Shown in pieces: positions 1-6,165 of a DNA stretch of 6,338 bases. The notes under the pieces are model-generated. The model saw nothing but the letters and a program-made list of their open reading frames with translations, was not told the origin of the DNA and ran no database searches. Source of the stretch: Candidatus Parcubacteria bacterium (GTDB lineage: Bacteria > Patescibacteria > Paceibacteria > UBA6257 > HR35); contig BPJI01000015.1 of the NCBI GenBank assembly GCA_026004535.1, positions 1 to 6,338 on the forward strand. The letters run 5' to 3'. Position 1 is the first letter of the stretch. The number at the start of each line of letters is the position of its first letter. Both the position numbers and the translations under genes were made by a program.

Positions 1-1158
1 AAGCCAAAAGCAAAGAAAAATTCAAAAAACTGGAAAGAACTACCAAAAGAAATAAGAGAAACTTATGAAAAACTTGGAATTCCTAAAGCAGAAAGAGAAG
101 CTCTAGCAGGTGTTGGAGCACAATATGAAAGTGAAGTTGTTTATCATAAGCTTAAAAAAGAATGGGAAAAGCAAGGTGTTATTTTTTTAGATTGTGACGA
201 AGCCCTTAAGCTTTATCCTGAATTATTCAAAAAATACTTCATGAGTACATGTATTCAACCTAGTCTTCACAAATTTGCAGCACTTCACGCAGCTGTTTGG
301 TCTGGAGGAACATTTATTTATATTCCCAAAAATGTAAAAGTTAAGCAACCATTGCAAGCATACTTTAGAATGAATGCAAAAAGAGCTGGTCAGTTTGAAC
401 ACACTTTGATTATTGCAGATGAAGGAAGCGAAGTACATTATATTGAAGGATGTTCAGCTCCAGTTTATGATGAAAATGCTTTGCATGCAGGATGTGTTGA
501 GATACATGTTTTAAAAGGAGCAAAAGTAAGATATAGTAGTATTGAAAATTGGAGTAAAAATACTTATAATTTAAATACTAAACGCGCAATTGTTCATGAG
601 AATGCAGTTATGGATTGGGTTAATGGAAATACTGGAAGTAAAGTTACAATGCTTTATCCTTGCAGTGTTTTAATTGGCGAAGGTGCAAAAACAAGTTATA
701 TTGGAATTGCTTATGCTTCTAGAGGACAAAACCAAGACACAGGATGTAAAGTTTATCATCTCGCCCCAAACACAACCTCACATATTGTAAGCAAAAGCAT
801 TTCAATGAATGGAGGAATTACAAACTATAGGGGTTTAGTTAAAATAAAAAGAGGTTGTAAAGGAGCTAAATCCAGTGTAAATTGTGAGGGGCTCATGCTT
901 GATAATAAAAGTAAAGCTACAACTTTTCCAAGTATGGAAGTGGAAGAGAATGATGTTGCTGTTTCGCATGAAGCTGCAGTTGGTAAGGTAGGAGAAGAAC
1001 AAATTTTCTATTTAATGTCTCGCGGATTTTCTGAACAAGAAGCAACAAAAATTATTGTTTCAGGTTTTATAGAACCTTTAATAAAAGAGCTACCGCTTGA
1101 GTATGCAGTTGAGTTGAATAGGCTTCTTGAAATGGAAATTGAAAATTCTGTTGTTTAG
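1..1158 (+). CDS. sufB: SufB, Fe-S cluster assembly scaffold subunit (5'-truncated by window edge)
   Basis: SufB is the cytosolic scaffold of the SUF system; with SufC (ATPase) and usually SufD it builds Fe-S clusters and passes them to apoproteins. The frame is open from base 1, so the gene begins upstream of the window; 385 residues are visible and the N-terminal part is missing. Family-typical stretches are AVWSGG near visible residue 97, GQFEHTLIIADEGS, YIEGCSAPVY, APNTTSHIVSKS, YRGLV, and the C-terminal FYLMSRG and LPLEYAVELNRL. Cys295 in SVNCEG and Glu324 in SHEAAV lie 29 residues apart, the same spacing as E. coli SufB Cys405 and Glu434, the residues implicated in cluster assembly, so the protein looks functional. 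The ATG at base 241 is internal: family homology runs unbroken upstream of it. The gene ends in TAG, 34 bp before the restriction operon. SufD is the main alternative, but the conserved Cys/Glu pair and the C-terminus favour SufB. Confidence 0.96.
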   Translation, partial: KPKAKKNSKNWKELPKEIRETYEKLGIPKAEREALAGVGAQYESEVVYHKLKKEWEKQGVIFLDCDEALKLYPELFKKYFMSTCIQPSLHKFAALHAAVWSGGTFIYIPKNVKVKQPLQAYFRMNAKRAGQFEHTLIIADEGSEVHYIEGCSAPVYDENALHAGCVEIHVLKGAKVRYSSIENWSKNTYNLNTKRAIVHENAVMDWVNGNTGSKVTMLYPCSVLIGEGAKTSYIGIAYASRGQNQDTGCKVYHLAPNTTSHIVSKSISMNGGITNYRGLVKIKRGCKGAKSSVNCEGLMLDNKSKATTFPSMEVEENDVAVSHEAAVGKVGEEQIFYLMSRGFSEQEATKIIVSGFIEPLIKELPLEYAVELNRLLEMEIENSVV

Positions 1159-1192
1159 GAAATTTTAAGAAGTTAAATTTTATTATAATTTA
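1159..1192 (+). promoter_or_regulatory. Possible promoter of the restriction-modification operon
   Basis: This 34-bp gap between sufB and the nuclease-methylase gene is almost entirely A and T. It carries AAATTTT twice (1160-1166 and 1175-1181) and a small inverted repeat TTTAA-GAAG-TTAAA. A TTTTAAGA stretch centred about 27 bases before the ATG at 1193 is where an archaeal TATA box would lie for a leaderless transcript, and no Shine-Dalgarno sequence is visible just before the start. Read-through from sufB is equally possible, and the T-rich part could instead act as the sufB terminator. This is a positional inference only. Confidence 0.3.
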
Positions 1193-2983
1193 ATGATAAA
1201 CAAGGAAAACCACAACTCTATTTTTATGAAGAACCTCCAGAGAGGAATTGATAAAGGGATTATTACAGTAACAAGTGATGACTCAAAAATTACTTACCAC
1301 TGCAAAAGAGATTATACAACTTCTTTTAAAAACCCCGAAGAAAAGGTAAGGGCTTCGTATTTTGTTGAATTGGTTTTAGATTACAATTATCCGCCTAAAA
1401 ATATTGATATTGAAGTTACTGTTCCAAGAAGAACGCCAGAAGACCGAGCGGATATTGTTGTTTATGATGAAAATGGAGAGGAGTATCTTGTTGTAGAGTG
1501 TAAGAAAGATGGCATTACTGATGCAGAATTTAGACAAGCAATTGAGCAGGTATTTGGTAATGCTAATAGTTTAAGGGCAAAATTTGCCTCTGTTGTTGCA
1601 GGGATTACAAGAACAGCTTTTGATGTTGCTGGCTTTAAACCAAGTGAAAGAGAAAAAAATGTTATTTCTGATATTCCTAAAAAATATGGGAAAACTCCTA
1701 AATATAGATTTATTAAAGGTTCTGATAACGACTTAAAGATAGTTTCAAGAGAAGAGTTAATAAGAGCTTTAGAAAAATCGCACGACACGGTTTGGCAAGG
1801 AGGGAAATTAGCACCCACAACTGCTTTTGATGAAGTTTCTAAACTTCTCTTCTGTAAATTAAGAGATGAAAAAACAACAAAGAAAGGTGAAGCTTATAGC
1901 TTTCAGATAGGAACACATGAATCTGCTGAAGAAGTTTTTAAGAGAATTGACGAAATTTACCAGAAAGCTAAAAAAGAGGATTCTGAAGTTTTTAAAGAAG
2001 ACATAAGGTTAGACCCAAAGGTAGTTTATAATGTTGTTGAGCATTTGCAGGGATTGGCTATTAACAAAATTGATTTGGACACAAAAGGAATTGCTTTTGA
2101 GAGATTTATGCAGGATTTCTTTAAGGGCAAGATGGGGCAATTTTTTACTCCTCGTGAAATCGTAAGATTTTGTGTTGAGATGTTGGTTAATCCAGAAAAG
2201 AGGAGCGATTTAATTATAGACCCTGCTTGTGGTTCTGGTGGATTTCTTCTTAATGCAATGGACAAGATAAGAAGATATGCAGAAGAAAATTATGAAGGAA
2301 TAGAGGCATGGGATTATTGGCACAGATTTGCTATGAACAACCTTTATGGAGTTGAAATTAACGACCAGATAGCAAGAGTCTGCAAGATGAACATGATTAT
2401 TCATGATGACGGGCATACAAACATTATAAGCACAGATTCGTTAAGAAATTTTGATGAAATTACAAAAATACATAAAGCTTTTAAAAAAGAAAATTTCGAC
2501 ATTCTTTTGACTAACCCGCCATTTGGTGCTGTTGTTAAATCAACAGAAAAAGATTATTTAGAGAAATATGAATTAGGAAAAGGCAGGAAAAACCAGAAAA
2601 CAGAGATTTTGTTTATCGAGAGATGCTTGGATTTCTTAAAGCCAGATGGAAAGATGGCTATTGTTCTGCCAGACGGGATTTTAACTAATTCTTCTTTACA
2701 ATATGTTCGTGATTTCTTAATGGAAAAGTCGCAAATTTTAGCCATAGTCAGCCTTCCACAATTTGCATTTACTCATTTCGGAGCAGGAGTTAAGAGCAGT
2801 TTAGTTTTTGTGAGGAAGAAAAAACCAAATGAAAAATTAGGCAATTATCCTATTTTTATGGCTATAGCTGAGCATATCGGTTATGACGCAACAGGTAGAA
2901 AAGACCCTATTAATGATTTAGATAAAATTTTAGAAGAATACAGAAAGTTTGAGAAGAATCCGAGAGGGTATAAGGGGGTTTGA
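1193..2983 (+). CDS. Fused restriction nuclease / N6-adenine DNA methyltransferase (HsdR-N + HsdM type)
   Basis: The 596-aa protein is likely both the cutting and the modifying subunit of a restriction-modification enzyme that takes its specificity from the S subunit encoded downstream. Residues about 45-150 resemble the HSDR_N (PD-(D/E)XK) domain: NPEEKVR at 47-53, then Asp87 in RADIVVYD and Glu102-Cys-Lys104 in VVECKK form the catalytic D...ExK set, followed by an RQAIEQVFGNANSLRAKF stretch typical of the fold. A helical HsdM-like segment (about 210-310) precedes the methylase core. There GQFFTPREIVRF (315-326) is motif X, DPACGSGGF (343-351) is the AdoMet-binding motif I, and NPPF (441-444) is the catalytic motif IV of gamma-class N6-adenine methylases. 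All key residues are intact. Classical HsdM lacks the nuclease domain and classical HsdR carries helicase motifs, which are absent here. The plan recalls the RM subunit of BcgI-like enzymes. An alternative start at Met12 (1226) would not affect any domain. First gene of the operon. Confidence 0.92.
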   Translation: MINKENHNSIFMKNLQRGIDKGIITVTSDDSKITYHCKRDYTTSFKNPEEKVRASYFVELVLDYNYPPKNIDIEVTVPRRTPEDRADIVVYDENGEEYLVVECKKDGITDAEFRQAIEQVFGNANSLRAKFASVVAGITRTAFDVAGFKPSEREKNVISDIPKKYGKTPKYRFIKGSDNDLKIVSREELIRALEKSHDTVWQGGKLAPTTAFDEVSKLLFCKLRDEKTTKKGEAYSFQIGTHESAEEVFKRIDEIYQKAKKEDSEVFKEDIRLDPKVVYNVVEHLQGLAINKIDLDTKGIAFERFMQDFFKGKMGQFFTPREIVRFCVEMLVNPEKRSDLIIDPACGSGGFLLNAMDKIRRYAEENYEGIEAWDYWHRFAMNNLYGVEINDQIARVCKMNMIIHDDGHTNIISTDSLRNFDEITKIHKAFKKENFDILLTNPPFGAVVKSTEKDYLEKYELGKGRKNQKTEILFIERCLDFLKPDGKMAIVLPDGILTNSSLQYVRDFLMEKSQILAIVSLPQFAFTHFGAGVKSSLVFVRKKKPNEKLGNYPIFMAIAEHIGYDATGRKDPINDLDKILEEYRKFEKNPRGYKGV

Positions 2984-2987
2984 GGAG
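2974..2987 (+). promoter_or_regulatory. Ribosome-binding region that favours the ATG start at 2988
   Basis: The end of the methylase gene contains GGGGG (2974-2978), nine bases before the ATG at 2988, and GAGGAG directly next to that ATG. The G run is well spaced for ribosome binding and overlaps the last codons of the upstream gene, as expected for translational coupling. A TTG at 2949 opens the same frame earlier but would overlap the methylase gene by 35 bases without need. Confidence 0.5.
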
Positions 2988-4097
2988 ATGGCAAATTATG
3001 AAGAATCTAACTTTTTGAATCTAGTTAATAGTAAATTAATAAAATATTTTATCAAATTTCTGCCATTGGGGAGTCTTTTAGTTACTAACTTTATTGTGCT
3101 TTTCATATTTTCGTATTTCTTTGATTTTAAAGTATCAATGTATATCTTTTGGATTTTGTACCTGATTGGCTTTTTATTTTCTTTGATAGTTATGCGTACA
3201 AATTATTTGTTATTCTGGAAATCAAACAAACAAAAAACTGATAAGAAAGAAGATTCAAATAAAAAGATAATAAAAACCCCAAAAACAGGTTTCTTTAACA
3301 GTATTATTTTACTTATAAAAAATGTGTTCTTTAATATCTTAAATGATTTGTTTATGCTGACTATTATTTGGACTTCCTTAATTTCTCTAATCTATATTTT
3401 TAATCTTTTGACATTGCCCCAGAATTTCAATTTTACAAAATTTGCAACAACTATTGGATTAATTGGTGTTTTATCTGGTTTTTTTCAATTTTATATCAAA
3501 AATTATAAAGAGCAGGTTTCAATGAAAATAGCTAATTCAATCACTAAATACTTAATCAATGTAGTTAAAAAAGTTTCTTTAAATGATTTTCTTAATAATA
3601 TAAATGATGAAGATAAACAAGAATTAAAAAAATTACTTAGTGATAAAATAGAATTAAGAACTAAAACTCCTGGCTTTAGACCAAGCCCAATAACACTAGT
3701 CAGTATGCCTTTCATAATTAAAGATACTTCAGTTTTTGACAATATTGATTATCTTGTGAAAGAAGAACAGATAAAAAATTTTAAGATTAAATGGGAGCAG
3801 TTAAATAAGTTTTATAAAGAATATTTTAAAAAGAAATTTAATGAATTTAAAAAAGAAATTGATGAGAAAGATCTAATTGAAACTAGAAAATTGTTATTTT
3901 CTCATTTAATCTTTTTTGATGAGGTTCTTGCTGATTTAGAAAAAATTAATCTTGAGTTTGCTCTTGAAGAAGACAAAGAACCCGAAGGATTCAAAGAACA
4001 TTATGAAAAATTTACTTACGATTGTGTTTATTATATGCTTGATATTCTACTAAACTTTAAACAAGAGGATAGCATAAAAAATCAAAAAGCTGATTAA
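2988..4097 (+). CDS. Unrecognised four-helix membrane protein inside the RM operon
   Basis: I do not recognise this 369-aa protein. Four hydrophobic segments are visible: about residues 25-45, 50-69, 121-141 and 150-170, in two hairpin pairs. Between the pairs lies a loop of about 50 residues containing a Lys/Asp-rich stretch (78-99, KSNKQKTDKKEDSNKK). After the fourth segment comes a hydrophilic region of about 200 residues rich in Lys, Glu, Phe and Leu, mostly helical in character, with no catalytic motif I can name. By the positive-inside rule the loop and the C-terminal domain probably face the cytoplasm. There is no signal peptide. The ATG at 2988 is preferred because it has a ribosome-binding sequence and leaves a 4-bp gap after the methylase; the next gene follows after 1 bp. 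Such packing implies co-expression with the nuclease-methylase and S subunit. The gene looks more AT-rich than its neighbours, which may mean separate acquisition. A membrane-linked defence role is a guess from context only. Confidence 0.85.
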   Translation: MANYEESNFLNLVNSKLIKYFIKFLPLGSLLVTNFIVLFIFSYFFDFKVSMYIFWILYLIGFLFSLIVMRTNYLLFWKSNKQKTDKKEDSNKKIIKTPKTGFFNSIILLIKNVFFNILNDLFMLTIIWTSLISLIYIFNLLTLPQNFNFTKFATTIGLIGVLSGFFQFYIKNYKEQVSMKIANSITKYLINVVKKVSLNDFLNNINDEDKQELKKLLSDKIELRTKTPGFRPSPITLVSMPFIIKDTSVFDNIDYLVKEEQIKNFKIKWEQLNKFYKEYFKKKFNEFKKEIDEKDLIETRKLLFSHLIFFDEVLADLEKINLEFALEEDKEPEGFKEHYEKFTYDCVYYMLDILLNFKQEDSIKNQKAD

Positions 4098-4098
4098 A

Positions 4099-5475
4099 AT
4101 GGAAACCTTCACAATAATGAGCAATGAAATCGAGGGAAGAATTGACCCACATTTTTATAGACCTTCATTTATTCGGTTTTACCAGCAATTAGAAAAAACA
4201 TCTTTTGAAATAAAAACTATCGGAGAAATTGCAGAAAAAGTAACAAGTGGAGCAACTCCAAAATCTAAAGGCGATGCTTATACCTCAAAAGATGAAGGAA
4301 TACCATTTATTAGAAGTGGGGATATAAGTGAGGACAAAAATATAAATTTTGATGATGTTCTTTATATTAAACCAGAAATACATAATAAACTCTTAAAAGG
4401 TTCAAAATTAAAAAGAGGAGATGTTTTAATAGCAATTGTAGGGGCAACAATAGGGCAAGTTTCTATTTATGATTATGACAGAGAAGCAAACATAAACCAA
4501 GCAATAGCATTAGTAAGATTAAAACAAGGGATAAATCCAGAATATGTTAAAGCTTTTTTATTATCATCATTAGGACAAAAACAATTAGATAGAATTAAAA
4601 GACCTGTCGCGAGAGCAAACATAAATCTTGATGAAATAAGAAGTATAAAGATTATTTTTCCATCTTTAGAGATTCAAAATAAAGTAGTTTCTTTAATGCA
4701 AAGGGCTTACGAGGAGCAAAAAAATAAAGAAAAAAAGATTAGCGAATTTTTTGACTCAATAAACGATTATGTTCTTTCTGAGCTTGGCATAAAACTGCCT
4801 GAATTAAAAGACAAAATGACTTTTGTTGTTTATGCCGATGATGTTAAAGGCAAAAGGATAGATGCTTATTATTACCAGCCGAAGTTTAAAGAAATTGAGA
4901 AAGCGATTGAGAAGGGGAAGTTTGGAATCACTAAAGGAAAAGAAGTATTTGAAAAGATTGAAAGCGGAAAAGGCATCTCTCCTGAAGAGAAAATAGAAGG
5001 GGGAATACCTTATATTGAAGTAAATCATTTAACCAAAATAGGGATTAAGGAAACCAACATTTTTGTTTCCCCTAAATCTAAACCAAAACTTGCAGAAAAA
5101 GAAGATATTTTAACTGGGCGTGTTGGTTCAATTGGTACTTTTGTAATTTTTAATGAAGATAAAAAAATGGCTTTTAGCGATAATATTTTAAGGATTAAAG
5201 TTAAAGAAAGCTTAAACAAAGATTACCTTGTTTTTGTTCTTAATTCTTCAATTATTACTTATCAAATTGATAGATCTAAAAAAGGTTCTCTTCAGGACGT
5301 TATTAATCAAAAAACCCTTGAAAACCTAAAAATCCCCCTCCCGCCTATTGAAATCCAAAACAAAATAGCAGAAGAAGTTAAAAGGCGAATGGAGAAAGCT
5401 GAGCAGTTGCAGAAAGAGGCTAAGGAAGAATTGGAGAAAGCGAAAGCAGAAGTTGAGAGGATGATTTTAGGTTAA
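4099..5475 (+). CDS. hsdS: Type I-like specificity subunit (HsdS) with two target-recognition domains
   Basis: The 458-aa protein probably directs the nuclease-methylase to its DNA site, each target-recognition domain (TRD) reading one half of a split sequence. It has the internal repeat of HsdS proteins. GRIDPHFYRPSF (13-24) matches KRIDAYYYQPKF (252-263), and FPSLEIQNKVV (187-197) matches LPPIEIQNKIA (414-424). TRD1 spans about 38-190 and shows the usual SGATP (50-54), GIPFIRSGDI (67-76), IVGATIG (113-119) and NINQAIAL. TRD2 spans about 270-415 with GIPYIEVNHL, GRVGSIG and AFSDNI. Each is followed by a helical connector; the last, residues 422-455, is a Lys/Glu-rich coiled coil such as those that set TRD spacing. 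The start lies 1 bp after the membrane-protein stop, so coupled translation is likely. The stop TAA overlaps the convergent DUF2283 stop. The 3' end is repeated at 6231-6304. TRD1 uses ATA for isoleucine much more than TRD2. Confidence 0.93.
   Translation: METFTIMSNEIEGRIDPHFYRPSFIRFYQQLEKTSFEIKTIGEIAEKVTSGATPKSKGDAYTSKDEGIPFIRSGDISEDKNINFDDVLYIKPEIHNKLLKGSKLKRGDVLIAIVGATIGQVSIYDYDREANINQAIALVRLKQGINPEYVKAFLLSSLGQKQLDRIKRPVARANINLDEIRSIKIIFPSLEIQNKVVSLMQRAYEEQKNKEKKISEFFDSINDYVLSELGIKLPELKDKMTFVVYADDVKGKRIDAYYYQPKFKEIEKAIEKGKFGITKGKEVFEKIESGKGISPEEKIEGGIPYIEVNHLTKIGIKETNIFVSPKSKPKLAEKEDILTGRVGSIGTFVIFNEDKKMAFSDNILRIKVKESLNKDYLVFVLNSSIITYQIDRSKKGSLQDVINQKTLENLKIPLPPIEIQNKIAEEVKRRMEKAEQLQKEAKEELEKAKAEVERMILG
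5401..5474 (+). repeat. Direct repeat, copy 1: 3' end of hsdS
   Basis: These 74 bases encode the C-terminal coiled coil of HsdS (EQLQKEAKEELEKAK onward) and run into its stop codon. They are identical, base for base, to 6231-6304. In the 33 bases just upstream (5368-5400 against 6198-6230) the two copies differ at six positions, mostly synonymous, so the edge of identity at 5401 is abrupt. The repeat could serve as a homologous recombination site between specificity genes. Confidence 0.95.
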
Positions 5476-5813
5476 TATTGTAAAACAGGACTTTTTTCTT
5501 TAATGTGGGGTATTAAAATATTAGCTTTTTCTTCTGTTTTATTATCTGAAATACTAAATTTAATCGCATCCATATTTCTAAAATTAACAATTTCAATCTT
5601 TATCTCTTTTATTTTTGATACCTCTTTTATTTTTGATAGAATTTTTGAGAAAAATTCTGTAACGTTTAATATTTGCATAGCAACCAAATCGTAATTCTCG
5701 TCAAAATCTAAGATTACATTTCCTAATTCAACTGCTCCAGCCGATTTTTTTCCTTTTAAATAAATAAATAAATCATCACTTTCTGAATCATAACTAAAAT
5801 CAAATCTCTCCAT
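5472..5813 (-). CDS. DUF2283-like protein, likely antitoxin of a two-gene module
   Basis: The 113-aa protein begins with a DUF2283-type domain (about residues 1-52): FSYDSESDDLFIYLKG, then a variable turn, then GNVILDFDENYDLVAMQILN. This family is small, beta-rich and often paired with DUF4258 or similar genes in toxin-antitoxin-like operons; the antitoxin role is inferred from that pairing. Family members are often only about 60-75 residues. Here residues 53-113 form a Lys/Ile-rich extension with a helical start (FFSKILSKIKEVSKIKEIK) and no recognised motif, possibly a partner-binding part. The gene follows the DUF4258 gene on the same strand after 1 bp, so translation is probably coupled. 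Its TAA stop overlaps the hsdS TAA on the opposite strand in a shared TTAA, so the two transcription units converge with no spacer. Confidence 0.8.
   Translation of the reverse strand: MERFDFSYDSESDDLFIYLKGKKSAGAVELGNVILDFDENYDLVAMQILNVTEFFSKILSKIKEVSKIKEIKIEIVNFRNMDAIKFSISDNKTEEKANILIPHIKEKSPVLQY
5492..5500 (+). terminator. T-rich stretch, possible archaeal-type terminator for the RM operon
   Basis: Seventeen bases after the hsdS stop the + strand reads CTTTTTTCTTT. Archaeal transcription often ends at such T runs without a hairpin, and I see no strong stem before it. The run lies inside the 3' coding end of the convergent DUF2283 gene, so its composition may only reflect Lys codons on the other strand (KEKS). 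Confidence 0.3.
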
Positions 5814-5814
5814 T

Positions 5815-6126
5815 TTAACCTATTGCTTTTTGCCAATCTCTGTTTATTTTAATAATTGTTACTATAATAATCTTTCTATTTATAGTTAGAGCATAACGAT
5901 GGTAAAGATGTTTGGAATAGGCAAAATAACAATCGTATTTTTCTTCTTTTTTGTATTTTGCTTCTTGTTTTTTAGCATATACCAACCTTACAGGATTTAT
6001 TACATTCTCTTTAACTTCTTCTAAATCAACATTCCTGATAAATGCTTGGAGTTCGGCGTGTTTTGTTATTATTATATCTGATTTTTTGTATTTACTAAGT
6101 TTTTTCTTTAATTCAATTAATTCCAT
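5815..6126 (-). CDS. DUF4258-like protein, likely toxin of a two-gene module
   Basis: The 103-aa protein resembles DUF4258. A short N-terminal helix is followed by IIITKHAELQAF (about 18-29), with the His-Ala pair at 23-24 that marks the family. Then come VDLEEVKENVINPVRLVY (33-50) with the usual Asn-Pro, a charged loop, and a final pair of strands ending in KIIIVTIIKINRDW. DUF4258 proteins are small and compared by some with RelE/BrnT-type ribonuclease toxins; activity here is inferred, not shown. The ATG at 6126 lies about 35 bases after a TATA-like element and has no close Shine-Dalgarno sequence, which fits a short-leader transcript. It is the promoter-proximal gene, with the DUF2283 partner 1 bp downstream; toxin-first order occurs in several toxin-antitoxin families. 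The module lies between the intact and broken hsdS ends. Confidence 0.78.
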   Translation of the reverse strand: MELIELKKKLSKYKKSDIIITKHAELQAFIRNVDLEEVKENVINPVRLVYAKKQEAKYKKEEKYDCYFAYSKHLYHRYALTINRKIIIVTIIKINRDWQKAIG

Positions 6127-6157
6127 TAGTATTAATAAAAAAAGCTATTTAATAATT

Positions 6158-6165
6158 TATTTAAA
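6158..6165 (-). promoter_or_regulatory. TATA-like promoter element of the DUF4258/DUF2283 operon
   Basis: On the minus strand the sequence reads GGAGGGATTTTAAATAAATTATT. The TTTAAATA at 6165-6158 is centred about 35 bases before the DUF4258 ATG, where an archaeal TATA box would give a leader of roughly ten bases. It abuts or overlaps the start of the hsdS remnant, so part of this promoter may derive from old hsdS sequence. No experiment or consensus scoring supports it. Confidence 0.4.

Noticed and set aside
241..1158. A complete 305-aa gene starting at the ATG at 241
   Set aside because: The same frame is open from base 1 and codes for SufB-like sequence upstream, so this ATG is an internal Met of a gene cut by the window edge.
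1462..1818. A 118-aa minus-strand frame within the nuclease-methylase gene
   Set aside because: It is fully inside a strongly supported gene with intact catalytic motifs and shows no recognisable protein pattern.
2949..2987. TTG start at 2949 for the membrane protein
   Set aside because: It would overlap the methylase gene by 35 bases and add a charged 13-residue stretch with no support, while the ATG at 2988 has a G-rich ribosome-binding sequence.
5503..5694. A 63-aa open frame on the + strand after hsdS
   Set aside because: It is the antisense shadow of the DUF2283 gene; its hydrophobic look comes from the Lys/Ile-rich codons of the other strand.
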